Numbered from the stretch's first letter, positions 1 to 12,600 are shown. The stretch: 64,000 nt of DNA from Closterium sp. NIES-65 (GCA_948144175.1 CANXME010002275.1:2856001-2920000); one strand, 5' to 3'. Translations and numbers: made by a program. Notes: a model not told the origin generated them from the sequence alone.

Positions 1-1836
1 CGCCACCCTGACCGCCACTCGGGGACGCGGGTCCTTGGCGCGCGCGACAGCGACCGGGCACGGCGGAGTCCGGGGTGGAGGCAAGGCGAGGCGAGGAAGG
101 CGACGCCGCGGACGAGGTCTCTCCGTTATTCACGCTAGCAGACCGGCAAGAGGCGAGTGGAGAACGAGGCGTGGCATGGCGGTTGGATGCTGCGCGACTC
201 GGAGCGTTTGTGTCGCGCGCAGAGGGAGAGGGTGCGAGCTCGCGGAAGCGAGGAGAGCATTGCTGCGGGGGTGGCTGGTGGGAGAAAGCCGGGAGGTCTA
301 GCGGCGGCGGCGCAATTAGGCGAGAGATGGAGCTCGCCCGTCGCTGCGTGTCTGTCGCCATGAATTGGGAACGTGTTGCACGCTCAGTTCAGGCTCGCTC
401 TAATTCGGCATCACTACTCGTGTAGTAGATACACATGCGCGTCATTCCTAGTCACGATCTCGTCTGGAGTGCAAATTTAGAGTGATCAAAATTGTGCTCA
501 CCATCAACCCTACGTGACTGTCTTGAGTTCCACTCACCTTCGCTGTCTCCATCCAAACAGAGGCAGCAAACAGTGGCAGCAAACAGTGGTCGAGGACAAT
601 GCTCCTTGGCCTGATTAGCTGTGGGGGGAAGGAGGAGAGGGGGCAGCATTGACTGGAAAAGAAGCAGAGACGATCCGACGGCTGTGGTTCGTTAAGAAGC
701 AGCGCACGTCAGATCCAACCACACTGGATGCACTGCAGTGTCGCCATTGGCCTAAGTGTGGGGTGGAAGAGGGAGGGAGTGGGTGGTGTGTGTGTTTGGG
801 TTCGAGAAGCCACAGTGAGGGAAACGGATGGAAAAGGCGAACAGAGATGGATGGAGCTGGCTGACTGAACTGAACTGACATTCGCTGGTTCGCCTCAAGT
901 CCGTGGTGGTTGGTGGTTACAGCTTGAAGTCGTCGAATCGCATCCACATCTTACGTACCTTGTCTCACAGAGCGACCAGAGCTAATCCACTTGGAAGAGC
1001 AAAATACTGCAAGTTCGTTGAGATTCAGGGTGTTTTAAACGAATTATTAGGGCGTCAACATGTCAGAACTGGGTGGAAACACGGGATGTAACACAGCAGC
1101 AAATATATGCACTGGGTAATGCTGAGTTTCTAATCAGCAAACTGGGTAATTGCACCTCAACGCCAAATGTTTTCGTTCAGCATGCCTTCTAGTCGCCGTT
1201 CCATTGCCAGCTGGCTCTCTGTTGGACTCGAAGCCGACATGGCTCCAACAAAACAGCACCATCACCATGTTCATGGCACAGAAACGTGCCGTTACAAGTA
1301 CTAGGCCGTACAGAGCTTAGTTCGGAAACCACACTACACAGGATGCAACTATGAGCTTCTATTCCATGTACGTATGTATAATACTCACCAACCCCAAGTT
1401 CTCATCCGGAGTCTCGAGTTCCCCCAAATTGCCTCATCCATCCTACCTTTGTTTAGGTGTCACCAAGTCGAGAGCTACCTTAGCTATTGCACGGCCTTGT
1501 TCGGCTGGCACATCAGCCCGCACGGATACAGGAAAACGACCACCATCTAACCTTCCTTGATAAGCGGATGGCTGCCGAAACTAACTGGTTCTGGAGGGCA
1601 ACCAAACAGCCTTAATGGCCCCCGTGCATTTTATTTATTTTATTTTGTTATTATATATATATATATATACGGGCGAGCGTTCCAAGAAACGCCAACTCCT
1701 GGCAATCGGGCGCTTCACTCATGCGGCGCAGTGCATGTGGTTGGGTGAAGATGCGGTGCATTCTGTTGCGATCAGAAAATTCATCGTCCCTAGGATCACC
1801 TCGGGTAGGTTGTCGGAGAATGCGTAGTAGTGTTGG
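1..1836. other. Unassigned sequence, no supported gene
   Basis: The first 430 bases are GC-rich and the rest is of mixed composition. Only short open frames overlapping in several frames are present, with no recognisable domain and no convincing splice pattern. A (TA)n microsatellite sits near 1650-1669. I see no transposon termini here apart from one arm of a short inverted repeat at 1127-1154. This could be intergenic DNA or very old decayed repeats. Confidence 0.5.
1127..1154. repeat. Left arm of an inverted repeat (partner 3544-3587)
   Basis: The 28 bases here are the reverse complement of 3544-3587, except that the right arm holds one extra 16-bp internal unit built on the words CTGATTACCCA and TTTGCTG. 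The arms flank the short LTR element at 1837-3404. They could be terminal repeats of an old DNA element into which the LTR element jumped, or a chance local duplication. No target-site duplication was identified. Confidence 0.45.
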
Positions 1837-3404
1837 TGTCAGAATGTTATTCTCTAGCCTGTAGTGGGGTGCTCTATAGCGAGTACAACCCATCTAGGGT
1901 TTGCTATCCTCATTGCTGCTAGTAAAATCCTCCTTCTTTGCCTAAACTTTCACTTGCCTACCTAGGACTTACCTAGCTGTGGCTCCTCACTATAACTACT
2001 ACTCTCACATGGTTTCAGAGCACTCACGCTCCCGGCCTGTGGGCCCTACTGCTGCTTCCGCTGCCCTACTCTGTGTTGCGCGCCTCGTGGCGCGCGACCT
2101 CCAATTTTTCATCCCGCCGCGCGCTCGGGGCGCGCGGCGGTTTTCTGCCCGACGTGCGCCCCGAGGCGCGCGGCGGTTTCCTACCGTGGGGGAGCCCGCG
2201 CGCGCCTCGCCTGTCGGTCGCGGCGCCCTAAGGAGCCCGCGAGCGCCCCGCCCGTCCGTCGCGACGCACTAGGGAGCCCGCGAGCGCCCCGCCCGTTCGT
2301 CGCGACGTCCTAAGGAGCCCACGCGCGCCCCGTCAGTTCGTCGCGGCGCCCTCGGGAGCCTGCGCATGCCCCGTCAGGCCGTCGCGGCGCCCTGGAGAGC
2401 CGCGCGCGCGTCCCCTTCGCCCGTCCGTCGCGGCGCCCTGGGGAGCAGCGCGCGCCACCCCCCTCCACCCGCCCAGCCCGTCCGTTCTGGCGCCCTGGGG
2501 GTCTCGCGTTGTCCCCCTCTCACCATCCCCCGCGCTCCTGCCCCTATCCCACCCGTTTTAGGGTTTTGGGGGTGAGGAGTGTGGGGGTGATGGTTGTGGG
2601 GGTGTCGGTTGTGCGCGCCGTCCCCTTCTCCTCCTCCTCCTTCGTCTCCCAGTACTGCAGCTGTCGCTGAGGGGGGTGGATGTGTGGGAGTATGGGGTTT
2701 AGGGTTTAAGGGGGGTGCTGTGGGAGTGGAGCTAGGGTTTGAGCAGGGGGTGTGTGAGAGGGGCGTTGGGCAGCTGGGGGAGGTTGAGAAGAGGCAGCAG
2801 TCTTGTCGCCAGCAGCACCAGCAGTCCGGAGGCTACAATCTCCGGTAGTCGCCAGTCGCCTGTGGGTCAGTTGCTCCGGTCTGGAGGCTGCAATCTTCGC
2901 GGAGCCAGCTACTCCTGTAGTCCGGGCTTTGTTTCGGTAGCCACTGAGCCAGCAGCTCCTGTGTGTCTGCAGCTTCAGCAGTCGCCTCCCATCTTCTCTT
3001 GTGAAAGTTTTAGAAGAAAGAAGAGGGGTTGCACTAGCAAGAATGAGGATACAAATAGCAAACCCTAGAAGGGTTGTACTCGCTATAGAGTACCCCACTA
3101 CATGCTAGAGCATAATATTCTGACATCTCTCCCCCACAGTCTCTCCTCCTCCTCACTTGCCCTCTGTGATTAGCTCTAGCTTTGCTTACCTTTGTGAACT
3201 CCTGCTCTATACCTACTTGCTCATTGTACTGATTACACCCCACTTTGGCTATGGGGGTGTGTTAGAATGTTATTCTCTAGCCTGTAGTGGGGAGCTCTAT
3301 AGCGAGTACAACCCATCTAGGGTTTGCTATATGTATCCTCATTGCTGCTAGTGAATTCCTCCTTCTTTGCCTTGTGGCTCCTCACTATAACTACTACTCT
3401 CACA
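1837..3404 (+). mobile_element. Short non-autonomous LTR element (TRIM/LARD-like), copy 1
   Basis: Two LTRs (1837-2009 and 3260-3404) both begin TGT and end CA. The 5-bp TSD gttgg is present at 1832-1836 and 3405-3409. A primer-binding site resembling the initiator-Met tRNA complement (TGGTTTCAGAGC) starts at 2010, directly after the left LTR. A purine tract ATGGGGGTG precedes the right LTR. The interior is GC-rich with degenerate repeats of about 60 bp near 2200-2470 and no gag or pol, so it depends on enzymes made elsewhere. The LTRs differ by substitutions and a length change, suggesting an older copy. It shares its leader and 3' interior with the elements at 13438-14692 and 34189-35839. 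Confidence 0.88.
3000..3125 (-). mobile_element. Solo LTR nested in the short LTR element
   Basis: Read on the minus strand this 126-bp segment begins TGTCAGAATA and ends TTTCACA. It closely resembles the LTR of the element at 34189-35839, including the core word GTACAACCC. It is flanked on both sides by tctct (2995-2999 and 3126-3130), the expected 5-bp duplication. It therefore looks like an independent insertion that later collapsed to a single LTR. Confidence 0.82.
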
Positions 3405-3543
3405 GTTGGGCCCTTTGCCTCTAATAACAGCGAATGTAAAATAACTAAGATGATTAAAATATGCAAATACAATCGTATAAATAAGAGTACAGGGGAATGT
3501 GAAACGACCCAGCTAGCAATGTACCTTAGGGGGGTACCCAGTT

Positions 3544-3587
3544 TGCAATTACCCAGTTTGCTGATTACCCAATTTGCTGATTAGAAA
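3544..3587. repeat. Right arm of an inverted repeat (partner 1127-1154)
   Basis: Reverse complement of 1127-1154 with one extra internal 16-bp unit. It lies between the short LTR element and the left LTR of the gypsy element. The sequence from 3405 to 3543 is AT-rich and holds nothing I recognise. Confidence 0.45.
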
Positions 3588-3628
3588 CATTAACTTATTA
3601 CAACGAAATCAAATTGTGCGACTCCAGA

Positions 3629-3955
3629 TGTTACGGGTGCAATCAATCGAAGTAGCGAGAATTGCACTAAGGTGTCAAACGAGTACAAAATGTGAGCGAA
3701 GGAATGACCGAACATTTATACGCGAAACATGCAAACGCTAACGCGGTGCGTGCGAGCTAGCTAGTGCTATGCTGGAAGGAAGGCTCGGGCTAGTCCCGAA
3801 GCGTAGGTCGACACGGCCAGGCCAGCCGTGCGAGGTTTGGTGAAACAATACGCGCGAAGTCGGCGAAGCCCCGCTAGCAGTTCCGGGCGAACAACGGCTG
3901 CTGCTGTACGCGATGTTGCGGGGTGCGCCAAGGAATATCGAGAAAATTCCTTGCA
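3629..3955 (-). repeat. Downstream (3') LTR of the gypsy element
   Basis: Alignable over its full 327 bp with 17162-17488. Both ends carry the TG..CA dinucleotides. The adjoining run of about 20 C on the plus strand at 3960-3980 is the polypurine tract of the minus-strand element. Confidence 0.92.
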
Positions 3956-3995
3956 CTACCCCCCCCCCCCCCCCCCCCTTAAGAAGCCCCCTCCG

Positions 3996-6900
3996 CTACG
4001 CGAGTGCGTGTATATCGCGGAAGCCCCGGCTCCTCAGGTACACTTGCAGGGCAGGGTGGTTTTCGATGTTGGCCAGGGGCACCCAACTATCCTTAGTTGG
4101 CGTGCGATCCTTCCAGCGAACGAGGAATTCAATCCTCCTGATTCCCGTGGGGTGTCGAATTCGATGGCTCAGGATTTTTTCGGGCTCGATGATCGGCTCC
4201 GATGATTGGCTTGTGGTTGGGATGTATGGGCGAAGCAGGCTGACGTGGAATGAAGGGCTGATGTACTTGTCCGTCGGCAATAGTAGGTGAGCTGTGACTG
4301 GGGTTATCATGTGGCTGATTTGGAATGGTCCACAGTAGCGGGGTCCTAATTTCAGTACGACGGGCAGTCTTAAGTTCTCTGTGTCGAGCAGTACGTAATC
4401 TCCTGACTGGTACGTGACTTGGCGGCGGTGGCGGTCAGTTTTGCGCTTAGCAATGACGTTGGCTTTTTTAATTGCTTCTGCGGCTCTGGTGCGGGCAGCT
4501 TGCAGAATTTCGGCGAATTGCTGTGCACGTGGTGTTGGGTAGTCCGGACTGGGCGTCATGGGCACTGCAGGGTTTTGCCCGTTATTCAGGTAGAAAAGGG
4601 ACTGCTGTGCCGTCGCTGACGTGGCGTTGTTATACGCGAACTCGATCAGCGGCAACTGCTGCTCCCAAGTGGTCGGGTCGTCGCACGTGGCGCGAATCAA
4701 CTGCTCCATCGTCTGATTCGTCCGCTCCGTTTGACCATCGGTCTCGGGGTGGTACGACGAGCTGAATTGTAGGCTTGTCCCGAACTGCTCCCAGAGGTTC
4801 TTCCAGAAGTTGCTGGTGAACTTCGTGTCGCGGTCGCTGATTATCGTGGCTGGTATCCCGTGTAGTCGAACGACGGCTGCGATGAACAGGTGAGCGGTTT
4901 CTTCGGCTGAGATCGATTTCTTGCACGCAGCTAAGTGTGCCATCTTTGTCAACCTGTCAACGACGACCATAACTTCGTCGTTACCCCCAGGGTTCGAAGG
5001 TAACCCTGTGACGAAATCCATGGTAACCTGCTGCCAGGTGCGCTCAGGCGGTGGGATCGGCTGCAACTGACCCGCCTTTCTTTTTTGTGAGCTCTCCATC
5101 ACCTGACACGTAGGACACGATCCCACGTGGTGCTGTACGCCGGTCAACAGCTCCGGCCAGTAGTAATACCGCTGCAGTAGCTGTCGCGTTTTTTCTACCC
5201 CGAAATGTCCCGAGGTAGTCCCTTCGTGTGCCTCCTGCAGTAACAGTTCCCTCAGTAGTGAGTACGCGGGTACCCAGATGCGGTTGGTGCCTGTTTTTAC
5301 GTAATAGACTCCTCTGGCCTTTGCCAGTTGCCGTGAATTTCCGGTCGTGAAAAATGGGTCGGTATTGTATCCGTGGGTGAATAGGCCTGTTAACAATGGG
5401 TTGGTTTGGGCGAGTAGGATGGCGTGGAGTTGGGCGGTGGGGCGTGTGAGTGCGTCGGCGATGTTGGATGCGCCTTTTTTATACGTTACCGTGTAGTGGA
5501 AGTTGGACTCCAGATAGTCCAACCAGCGAATCTGTCGTGGGTTGAGATTCGGTTGGGCGCGAAGGTACTGTAGGGATCGGTGGTCTGTCCGTACTGTCAC
5601 GTCTGCTCCCGTGAGGTAACATCGCCACACCTTGAACGCGTGCACGATCGCCAACACTTCGCGGTCGTGTATTGGGTAGTTGCGTTCGGGCGGGTGAAGC
5701 TTGCGGGACTCGTACCCGATTGGCTGAAGGCCGTTCCCGAAGTCCTGCAACAGTACTGCTCCCACAGGGATGTCGCTAGCGTCGGTGACGAGCTCGAACG
5801 GACGGTGTGGGTCTGCGATATGAAGTACGGGCAGTGAGCACAAAATATTTTTGAGGGCCGAGAAGGCAGCTTGCTCTTTCTCCCCCCACGTGTACTCAAC
5901 CCCCTTCCTCAGCAGGTCGGTCAACGGGGCAGTCAGCTTCGCCATGTCGGGGACGAACCGGCGCACGTAGTTGACGAACCCCAAAAAACTGTGCAGCTCA
6001 GTCAAGTTGGTCGGCGCGTGCCATGCTTGAATTGTCGCATTTTTTTTCGGGTCTATTTCCACTCCTGCAGCTGAAATGACGCGTCCCGAAAACTCCAGTC
6101 GGTCCTGTAAAAACTCTTACTTGACGCTTTTGTCAGTAGGCGGTTCTCACTCAGTATCTTAAAAACTGCTTCGATGTCCTGTAAGTGCTGTGCTCTGTCG
6201 GGGCTGTAAATCAGTATATCGTCCAGGTATACGATGACGCACTTATCTAAAAGCGGGCGGAAGGCTTCGTTCATGGTCATTTGAAAAGTAGCGGTGGCGT
6301 TGGTAAGTCCGAAGGGCATGACGGTGAATTCGAAGGATCCGTATTGTGTTCGGACGACTGTCTTGGGGCAGTCGGGTGGGTTGACGCGAATCTGGTGGTA
6401 ACCCCCTCGAAGGTCAATTTTCGAGAAAACCCGGGCTGTGCGCAGTTGGTCGATCAGTTCATCGGCTCGCGGGATGGGGTAACGGGATTTGATGGTAACC
6501 CTGTTCAGTGCTCTGTAATCTAAGCACATGCGAAATCCCCCGTCTTTTTTCGGCGTGAACAGTATTGGTGCTGCGAAGGGCGACGAACTAGGGCGAATGA
6601 ACTCCTTCTCTAGCAGGTAATCCAGCTGCTTCCTCAGTTCATCCAGTTCGGGTTGGGTCAGTCGGAACTGTTGCTGTACTGTCGGCTGTGCCCCCGGTTC
6701 TAGTTCTATCCTGTGGTCGTGCGGTCGCTGAGGTGGCAGTCCCGTCGGTAGGTCGTCCGGGAAAATGTCTCTGTACAGTTTCAACAGTGCTGCCAGATCA
6801 CTCGGTACGTCGGCTAGGAGTTTCTGTAAATCCCCTCCTTTGTCTGCTGCCTCGGCTTTCCGAATGTCAACCGCGTACACGTCAGCTCCTGCCGCTACGG

Positions 6901-7387
6901 CGCGTTTCATCGTGATCGCATTGACACGCACCGACGATGACTCAGGCGAGCCCCAGTGAGGTAAGGCGATGTTGTTACCGTTCACTCGCACAGTGCAGTC
7001 ACCCGTCGTCCAGTCGATTCGTGGATTGTGTCGTCGCAGCCAATCACGCCCGAGTAAAATGTCAATTCCGTCAAGGGTCGTTGTGAGCATTTCCTGGCTA
7101 AACGTGAAGTTACCCCCACATTGAATCCGAACTCGGTCCACACGTTCCCGTATCGCGAGTGGCGTGCCGTCGACCAGTCTTGCGTCGATCTCAGGTAAGC
7201 ATCTGTCCAGTGGCAGTTGCAGTTTTCGTGCTGTAGCAATGTTGATGAGGCTGTGGCTGGCTCCCCCGTCTACGAATATTTTAACTAAGCCAGTCCCAAT
7301 TTTCCCATTAAGTAGTATAGGGCTGTCTACCATAGTACCCTCCTTATTCGGCCGGGTGTGGTCGATTGCGTGAACCAGCACAATCAC
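3996..7387 (-). other. Gypsy pol region: protease, RT, RNase H, integrase, chromodomain (fossil)
   Basis: Recognisable parts in minus-strand order are as follows. A retropepsin-type site with FVDGGASHSLI lies near 7290. Reverse transcriptase has the YLDDILIYS box near 6220. RNase H includes LVTDAS near 5800. The HHCC integrase zinc module ends in CPTCQ near 5110, and the integrase core has DFVTGLP near 5010. A C-terminal chromodomain with FLVRWKDRTP and SWVPLANI lies near 4080-4180. The chromodomain places this in the chromovirus clade, whose members use it to target chromatin. The coding region is broken, with about one or a few breaks. Confidence 0.9.
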
Positions 7388-7446
7388 TCGGTGAGGGTCG
7401 GTTGGGTCGGGCGAGCGGCGTGACCTGTCAGTAGAGGGCCCGTCTA

Positions 7447-8211
7447 CTACTGACTCCCAGCATTTCCCTGCTGCTTGGTCTGTTTCTGCTGCTCAGCTTC
7501 CCCCTTTCCCTTAGCATTTTCCGGGCATTCGCTCTTACGGTGTCCCGGTCGATTGCACGCAAAGCAGCGCCCTTTGAATGGTGCGACAGTGGCATTTGCG
7601 GCGACGGCACCTATCGTAGCGCCCTCGTTCGTCCCACGAGGCCGATGTCCCCAATTGCTGCTTCTGTAGGACCCCGGTCTCGGTCGGCGGAAGAAATCGA
7701 GTTTCCCCGCCATGGCGAGAATCTCCTGAAAATCGGTGATGCCGCGAAGCTGGATTTACTGAGCGATGTCCTGCTTCAGGCCGCCGATGTAGCAGTCGAT
7801 GCGTTCGCTCTCGTGCATGTATCCGACCTGCTTGCATAGCGCTAGAAACCCGCTCATGTAGTCTTGGACGGAACCGAGTTGGCGCCAAGTGCGGAGCCTC
7901 TGTCGCGCCGCAATCAAAGCCGCAATTGGCTCGAAGCGAGCGCGCAGACCTGCGCACCACGTATCCCACTTGCGATACTGGGGCACCTCCACAAAATATG
8001 ACGGTGCCTAGGGTCCGGTTTGTCCTTCCCGTGTCAGTAGAGTCGCGTAGTCCACCGGCTTCGTGTCGATGACACGCCACCAGTCCATGGCGGGTCCTCG
8101 CAGCAACGACACGGCGTATCGGATCTTCGCCGTATCCTCCAAGACGTAGTTCGCATTGAAGAAAACGTTCAACGTGAAAAGCCACGCCTGAACGGTAGGA
8201 CCACCCCGCTC
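7447..8211 (-). other. Gypsy gag, distal part with CCHC zinc knuckle (fossil)
   Basis: A CCHC zinc knuckle (CFACNRPGHRKSEC) is visible near 7530-7575, the usual C-terminal RNA-binding motif of gypsy Gag. Upstream of it, a capsid-like stretch with the words VQDYMSGFLALCKQVGY lies near 7800-7870. The region runs up to the TSD of Copia-A at 8212-8216. It is broken, and the nested element separates it from its first part at about 16.6-17.0 kb. Confidence 0.8.
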
Positions 8212-8216
8212 ACTTG

Positions 8217-8352
8217 TGTCAGAACATATATGTAGCTTATGCTGTTGTGTAGGCTACAGTGGGGTATACCATAGGGGGTACAACCCAATTAGGGTTTTGC
8301 TATTTGTACTCACTTCACTCATAGTTCATTCATTCTCGTTCTATTTTCCACA
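8217..8352 (+). repeat. 5' LTR of Copia-A
   Basis: 136 bp, TG..CA ends, about two differences from the 3' LTR at 16446-16581. It contains the core GTACAACCCAATTAGGG shared in variant form by most LTRs in this window. Confidence 0.93.
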
Positions 8353-8469
8353 TGGTATCGAGCAGGTTCCCCCGTGGGAACTGTGCTTAGGGCCCACCAC
8401 TTTTAAACCTTTTTTTTCTGCCCGGAGCGCGCTCCGGGCCCTCGCTCTCACTCTTTCGGCCTGCCCTGC

Positions 8470-9550
8470 GGCCCCCTAGCTGCCCGCGCGCGCCCGTTCC
8501 GGCCCCTAGCCGCTCGCGCGCCGCCCGTTCCGGCCCTTAGCCGCCCGCGCGCCGCACGTCCCGGCCCCTAGCCGCTCGCGCGCCGCCCGTTCAGGCCCCT
8601 AGCCGCCCGCGCGCCGCCCGTCCCGGCCCCTAGCCGCTCGCGCGCCGCCCGTTCCGGCCCTTAGCCGCCCGCGCGCCGCCTGTCCCGGCCCCTAGCCGCT
8701 CGTGCGCCGCCCGTTCAGGCCCCTAGCCGCCCGCGCGCCGCACGTCCCGGCCCCTAGCCGCTCGCGCGCCGCCCGTTCAGGCCCCTAGCCGCCCGCACGC
8801 CGCCCGTCCCGGCCCTTAGCCGCCCGCGCGCCGCCCGTCCCGGCCCATAGCCGCTCGCGCGCCGCCCGTTCAGGCCCCTAGCCACCCGCGCGCGCCCGTC
8901 CCGGCCCCTAGCCACCCGCGCGCGCCCGTCTCGGCCCCTCGGCGCCAGGACGCCGCCCGTCCTGGCCCCTCACCCGTCCCGGCCTCACACCGCCCGTGCG
9001 CCGCCCGTCCCTGCTGCACGCCGCCGTCCTGGCCCCCCACGCCGCCCGTTAGCCGCCGTGCAGCCTGAGCCACCCGAGCCGTCTGCGCAGCTGAGGAGCC
9101 GAGCCGCCCGAGCCGCCTGTGCCGCTGACTGCCCGAGCTGCCCGAGCCGCCTGAGCCGCCAGAGCCGCCCGAGCCGCCTCCCCTCCCCCCCCCCCCCCCC
9201 CCCCCCCTTTTCCCGTCGCCCGTCGCGGCTCCTTCGGGGGCCGCCAGCTGAGGGGTGGCAGGTGTGTGGTCTCCCCTCCTTCTCCTCCTCCTTCGTCTCG
9301 AGCCGCCCTGCAGCCGAGCCGCCTCGCCGCCGAGCCGCTCTACACCCGAGCCTCCCAGCAGCCGAGCCGCCCTGCAGCCGAGCCGCTCTACACCCGAGCC
9401 TCCCAGCAGCCGAGCCGCCCTACAGCCGCACCGCCGGGTCGCCGAGCTGCCGAGCTGCAATTGCTGCCAAGCCGCTCTGCCGCCGAGCCGCCCGAGTCGC
9501 CCGAGCCGCAGAGCCGCCGTGCTGCCGAGCCGCTGAGTCGCCGAGCCTAC
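8470..9550. repeat. GC-rich tandem repeats in the Copia-A leader
   Basis: From about 8480 to 8930 a unit of roughly 30-35 bp built on the words CCCGTCCCGGCCCCTAGCCG and GCTCGCGCGCCGCC recurs with slight variation. From 9300 to 9430 a unit of about 50 bp containing CTCTACACCCGAGCCTCC is duplicated. A poly-C run of about 24 lies near 9186-9207. Long frames on both strands here are composition artefacts. The role of such leaders is unknown; they occupy the space between the primer-binding site and the coding region. Confidence 0.75.
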
Positions 9551-9628
9551 TCTACCCACCACTGGTGAGCCCCTGCCCTGCTAGCACGCTGCGCGTCGCC
9601 TGCTTGCCTGCCTGCCTCCCTTTTTGGC

Positions 9629-12600
9629 TTGCCTGGCTGCCTGCCTTACTGCTGCTACTCCTGCTCCTGCCTCTACTGGTGGAGCCAGATGCAGCCCCAT
9701 CGACGTCTGCGTGAGTCCCTCACGCCCCAGCAGCTGCGTGAGTGGTACGCTGGTTGGGGCTGTAGGGGTGGTGGCGCTACTACTGCTACCACTCCTGCTG
9801 CTTCTACTACTGGTGGCGGCCAGATGCAGCTCCCGCGACCCCCCTGCGCGTCTCTCACGCCTCAGCAGCTTCGTGAGTGGTACGCTCAGAGTAGAGGGTC
9901 TCTCAGTTCTGTTCGCTGCTCTTACGTGATTCTCACTGGTGCTCGGACTGGTCAGCCTTGTGGGACACCTAGTCATACACCGTCCCGCTGCTTCGCCCGT
10001 CTGAGCGACGCCTGGCGTACCGTGTTTGGCGACGAGGCTGAGCTCCCCGACTGGGTGGAGTTGCTTAGGCAGAGGGTAGATATATTTGCTCTTGACTATG
10101 ATGCTATTCTCACTGCCATGTATGCATTGCCTACTAGCGCTGACCGTGCCGGTCACCTGGGCGTACCGCCTGACCCGGGTATAGGACCTGCTGCTCTAGC
10201 TACTGGTGAGGCTGCTGCTGCTCTGGGTGCTAGTGAGTCTCCTGCTCCAGGTCCAGGTGCGGCTGCTGCTCTAGGTGCTAGTGAGTCTGCTTCCTCAGGT
10301 GCGGGTGAGGCTGCGCTCTCAGGTACCACGTTGGCTTCGGCCTCCCTCACCTTTACACTTGACTCTGGGGCTTCTCGCTCCTTCTTTCGGGACCGCACCA
10401 CACTCACGCCGCTTGGTCGGCCTGTTGCAGTCTCCCTGGCTGACCCCTCTGGGGGTCCTGTCCTAGCTCACTTTTCCACTGTCCTCCCGTGTCCGGCTGC
10501 CCCCTCGGGCACCCTGTCTGGCCTGTACCTCCCCTCGTTCTTGACGAACTTGGTGAGTGGTGCAGACCTGCAGGATGCGGGGGTTCACCAGTTCACTCCT
10601 GCGAGTCAGCGGGTGACCCACTGCACGGACGCACGCACAGGCCGGCACCTGGCCACGTTCTCGCGTCGGCCGGGGTCGAGCCTCTACACCCTGACCACTG
10701 AGTCTCCTCCTGTCCCTGCGTCCGGTCAGGTAGCTGCGTCAGGTCAGGTGTTTGCTGCTGCGTCCAGGTCTGGTCCTGAGTCTGCCCCCTGTTCGTGTCG
10801 CCTCCTGTCTCACGAGACTCTCCTGTGGCACCATCGTCTCGGCCACCCCTCCTTGCCCCGTCTTCGGGGCATGGCTTCCTGTGTCCTTGTCTCTGGTCTT
10901 TCCCAGTCTCTCCCTCCCCTTCCTTCGGGACCAGGACCTTCCTGTGTCCCCTGTGTCGAGGGGCGCCTCAGGGCTGCTCCTCACTCCTCCCAGTTTCCCC
11001 CGACAGAGGCTCCTCTGCAGACACTTCACATGGACGTGTGGGGCCCGGCCTCAGTCCGTGGGCAGGGTCATGAGCGCTACTTCCTGTTGGTGGTTGACGA
11101 CTACTCGCGTTACACCACAGTCTTCCCCTTGCGCAGCAAGGGTGCTGTCACTGAGGTGCTGATCGACTGGATCCGCGAGGCTCGTCTCCAGCTCAGGAGG
11201 AGCTTCGGCTCGGACTTTCCTGTTCTGCGTCTGCACTCTGACCGAGGTGGGGAGTTCTCCTCTCGCCTTCTGCGAGACTACTGCCGTGCACAGGGGATCC
11301 GCCAAACCTTTACGCTTCTGGACTCTCCACAGCAAAATGGGATTGCTGAGCGCGGCATTGGCATGGTCATGGATGTCGCTCGTACGTCCATGATGCATGC
11401 GGCTGCCCCCCATTTTCTGTGGCCGTTTGCGGTTCGGTACGCGGCGCATCAGCTCAACCTTCACCCCAGGGTCTCTCGGCCCGCGATGTCCCCAGTGTTA
11501 CTGTGGACGGGGAAGGTCGGCGATGCGTCTGCGTTCCGTGTCTGGGGATCTCGGGCGTTTGTCCGCGACATGTCTGCGGACAAGCTGTCCCCCCGTGCTG
11601 CTCCCTGTGTCTTCCTTGGCTTCCCCCCTGACGCTCCAGGGTGGCAGTTCTACCACCCCTCCTCTCGTCGTGTTCTGTCCTCCCAGGACGTCACGTTCGA
11701 CGAGTCAGTCCCCTTCTACCGCCTCTTCCCCTACCGTACTCCTTCCCTCCCCCCCCCACCGGACTTCCTGGTGCCAGTTCCCCCCCCGGTAGACCCCCTC
11801 CCCCCTCAGGTTCCTGCCCCTTCAGGTGTGTCCCAGGTAGACACAGTCGAGCCAGTCGAGGTTGCTGCTGAGTCTGGTCCTGCTGCGGGTGCAGAGTCTG
11901 GGGGTGCTACGCCTGCGGGTGCTGAGCTTGGGGGTGCTGCTGCTGGGGGTGCTGAGCCTGGGGGTGCGAGGCTGGGGGGTGCTGAGCTTGGGGGTGCTGC
12001 TGCTGGGGGTGCTGAGCCGGGAGGTGCTACGTCAGGAGCTGCTGAGCCTGGGGGTGTTGGGCCTGGAGGTGCGGAGCCTGCGACTGCTGGACCTGGGGGC
12101 TCTCCGGTTGCTCCGTCTCGGCGGGAGCCGCTCTCTCCACATGAGCTGCGCGAGTGGTTTGCTCGCCGCTGGAGGCGTGCTGCTGGAGCTGGAGCTCCTT
12201 CGACTGCTGAGGGTGCTGTTGCTGCCGGTCCCGGAGCTGCTGGGCCTGCGGGTCCTACTGGAGCTGGAGCTGCTGAGCCTGGGGGTGCTGAGTCTGGAGC
12301 TGCTGAGCCTGGGGGTGCTGAGTCTGGAGCTGCTGAGCCTGGGGGTGCTGAGTCTGGAGCTGCTGAGCCTGGGGGTGCTACGTCTGGAGCCGCTGAGCCT
12401 GGGGTTTCTCCTGGTGCTGCGCCTCGGCGGGAGCCCCTCTCTCCGCAGGAGCTGCGCGAGTGGTTTGCTCGCCGCTGGAGGCGTACTGCTGGAGCTGGAG
12501 CTTCTTCGACCGTCGAGGGTACTGGTGCCGCCGGTCCCGGAGGTGCTACGCCTGCGGGTCCTACTGGAGCTGGGGCTGCTGAGGGCGTTGGTGCTGAGTC

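Noticed and set aside
1-430. GC-rich overlapping frames at the window start as a first exon
   Set aside because: Three overlapping plus frames with no domain, no clear splice signal and no preference between frames.
8870-9568. Overlapping frames on both strands of 100-230 codons rich in Gly, Arg or Ala
   Set aside because: They lie in the GC-rich leader between the Copia-A primer-binding site and its coding region; compositional artefact.
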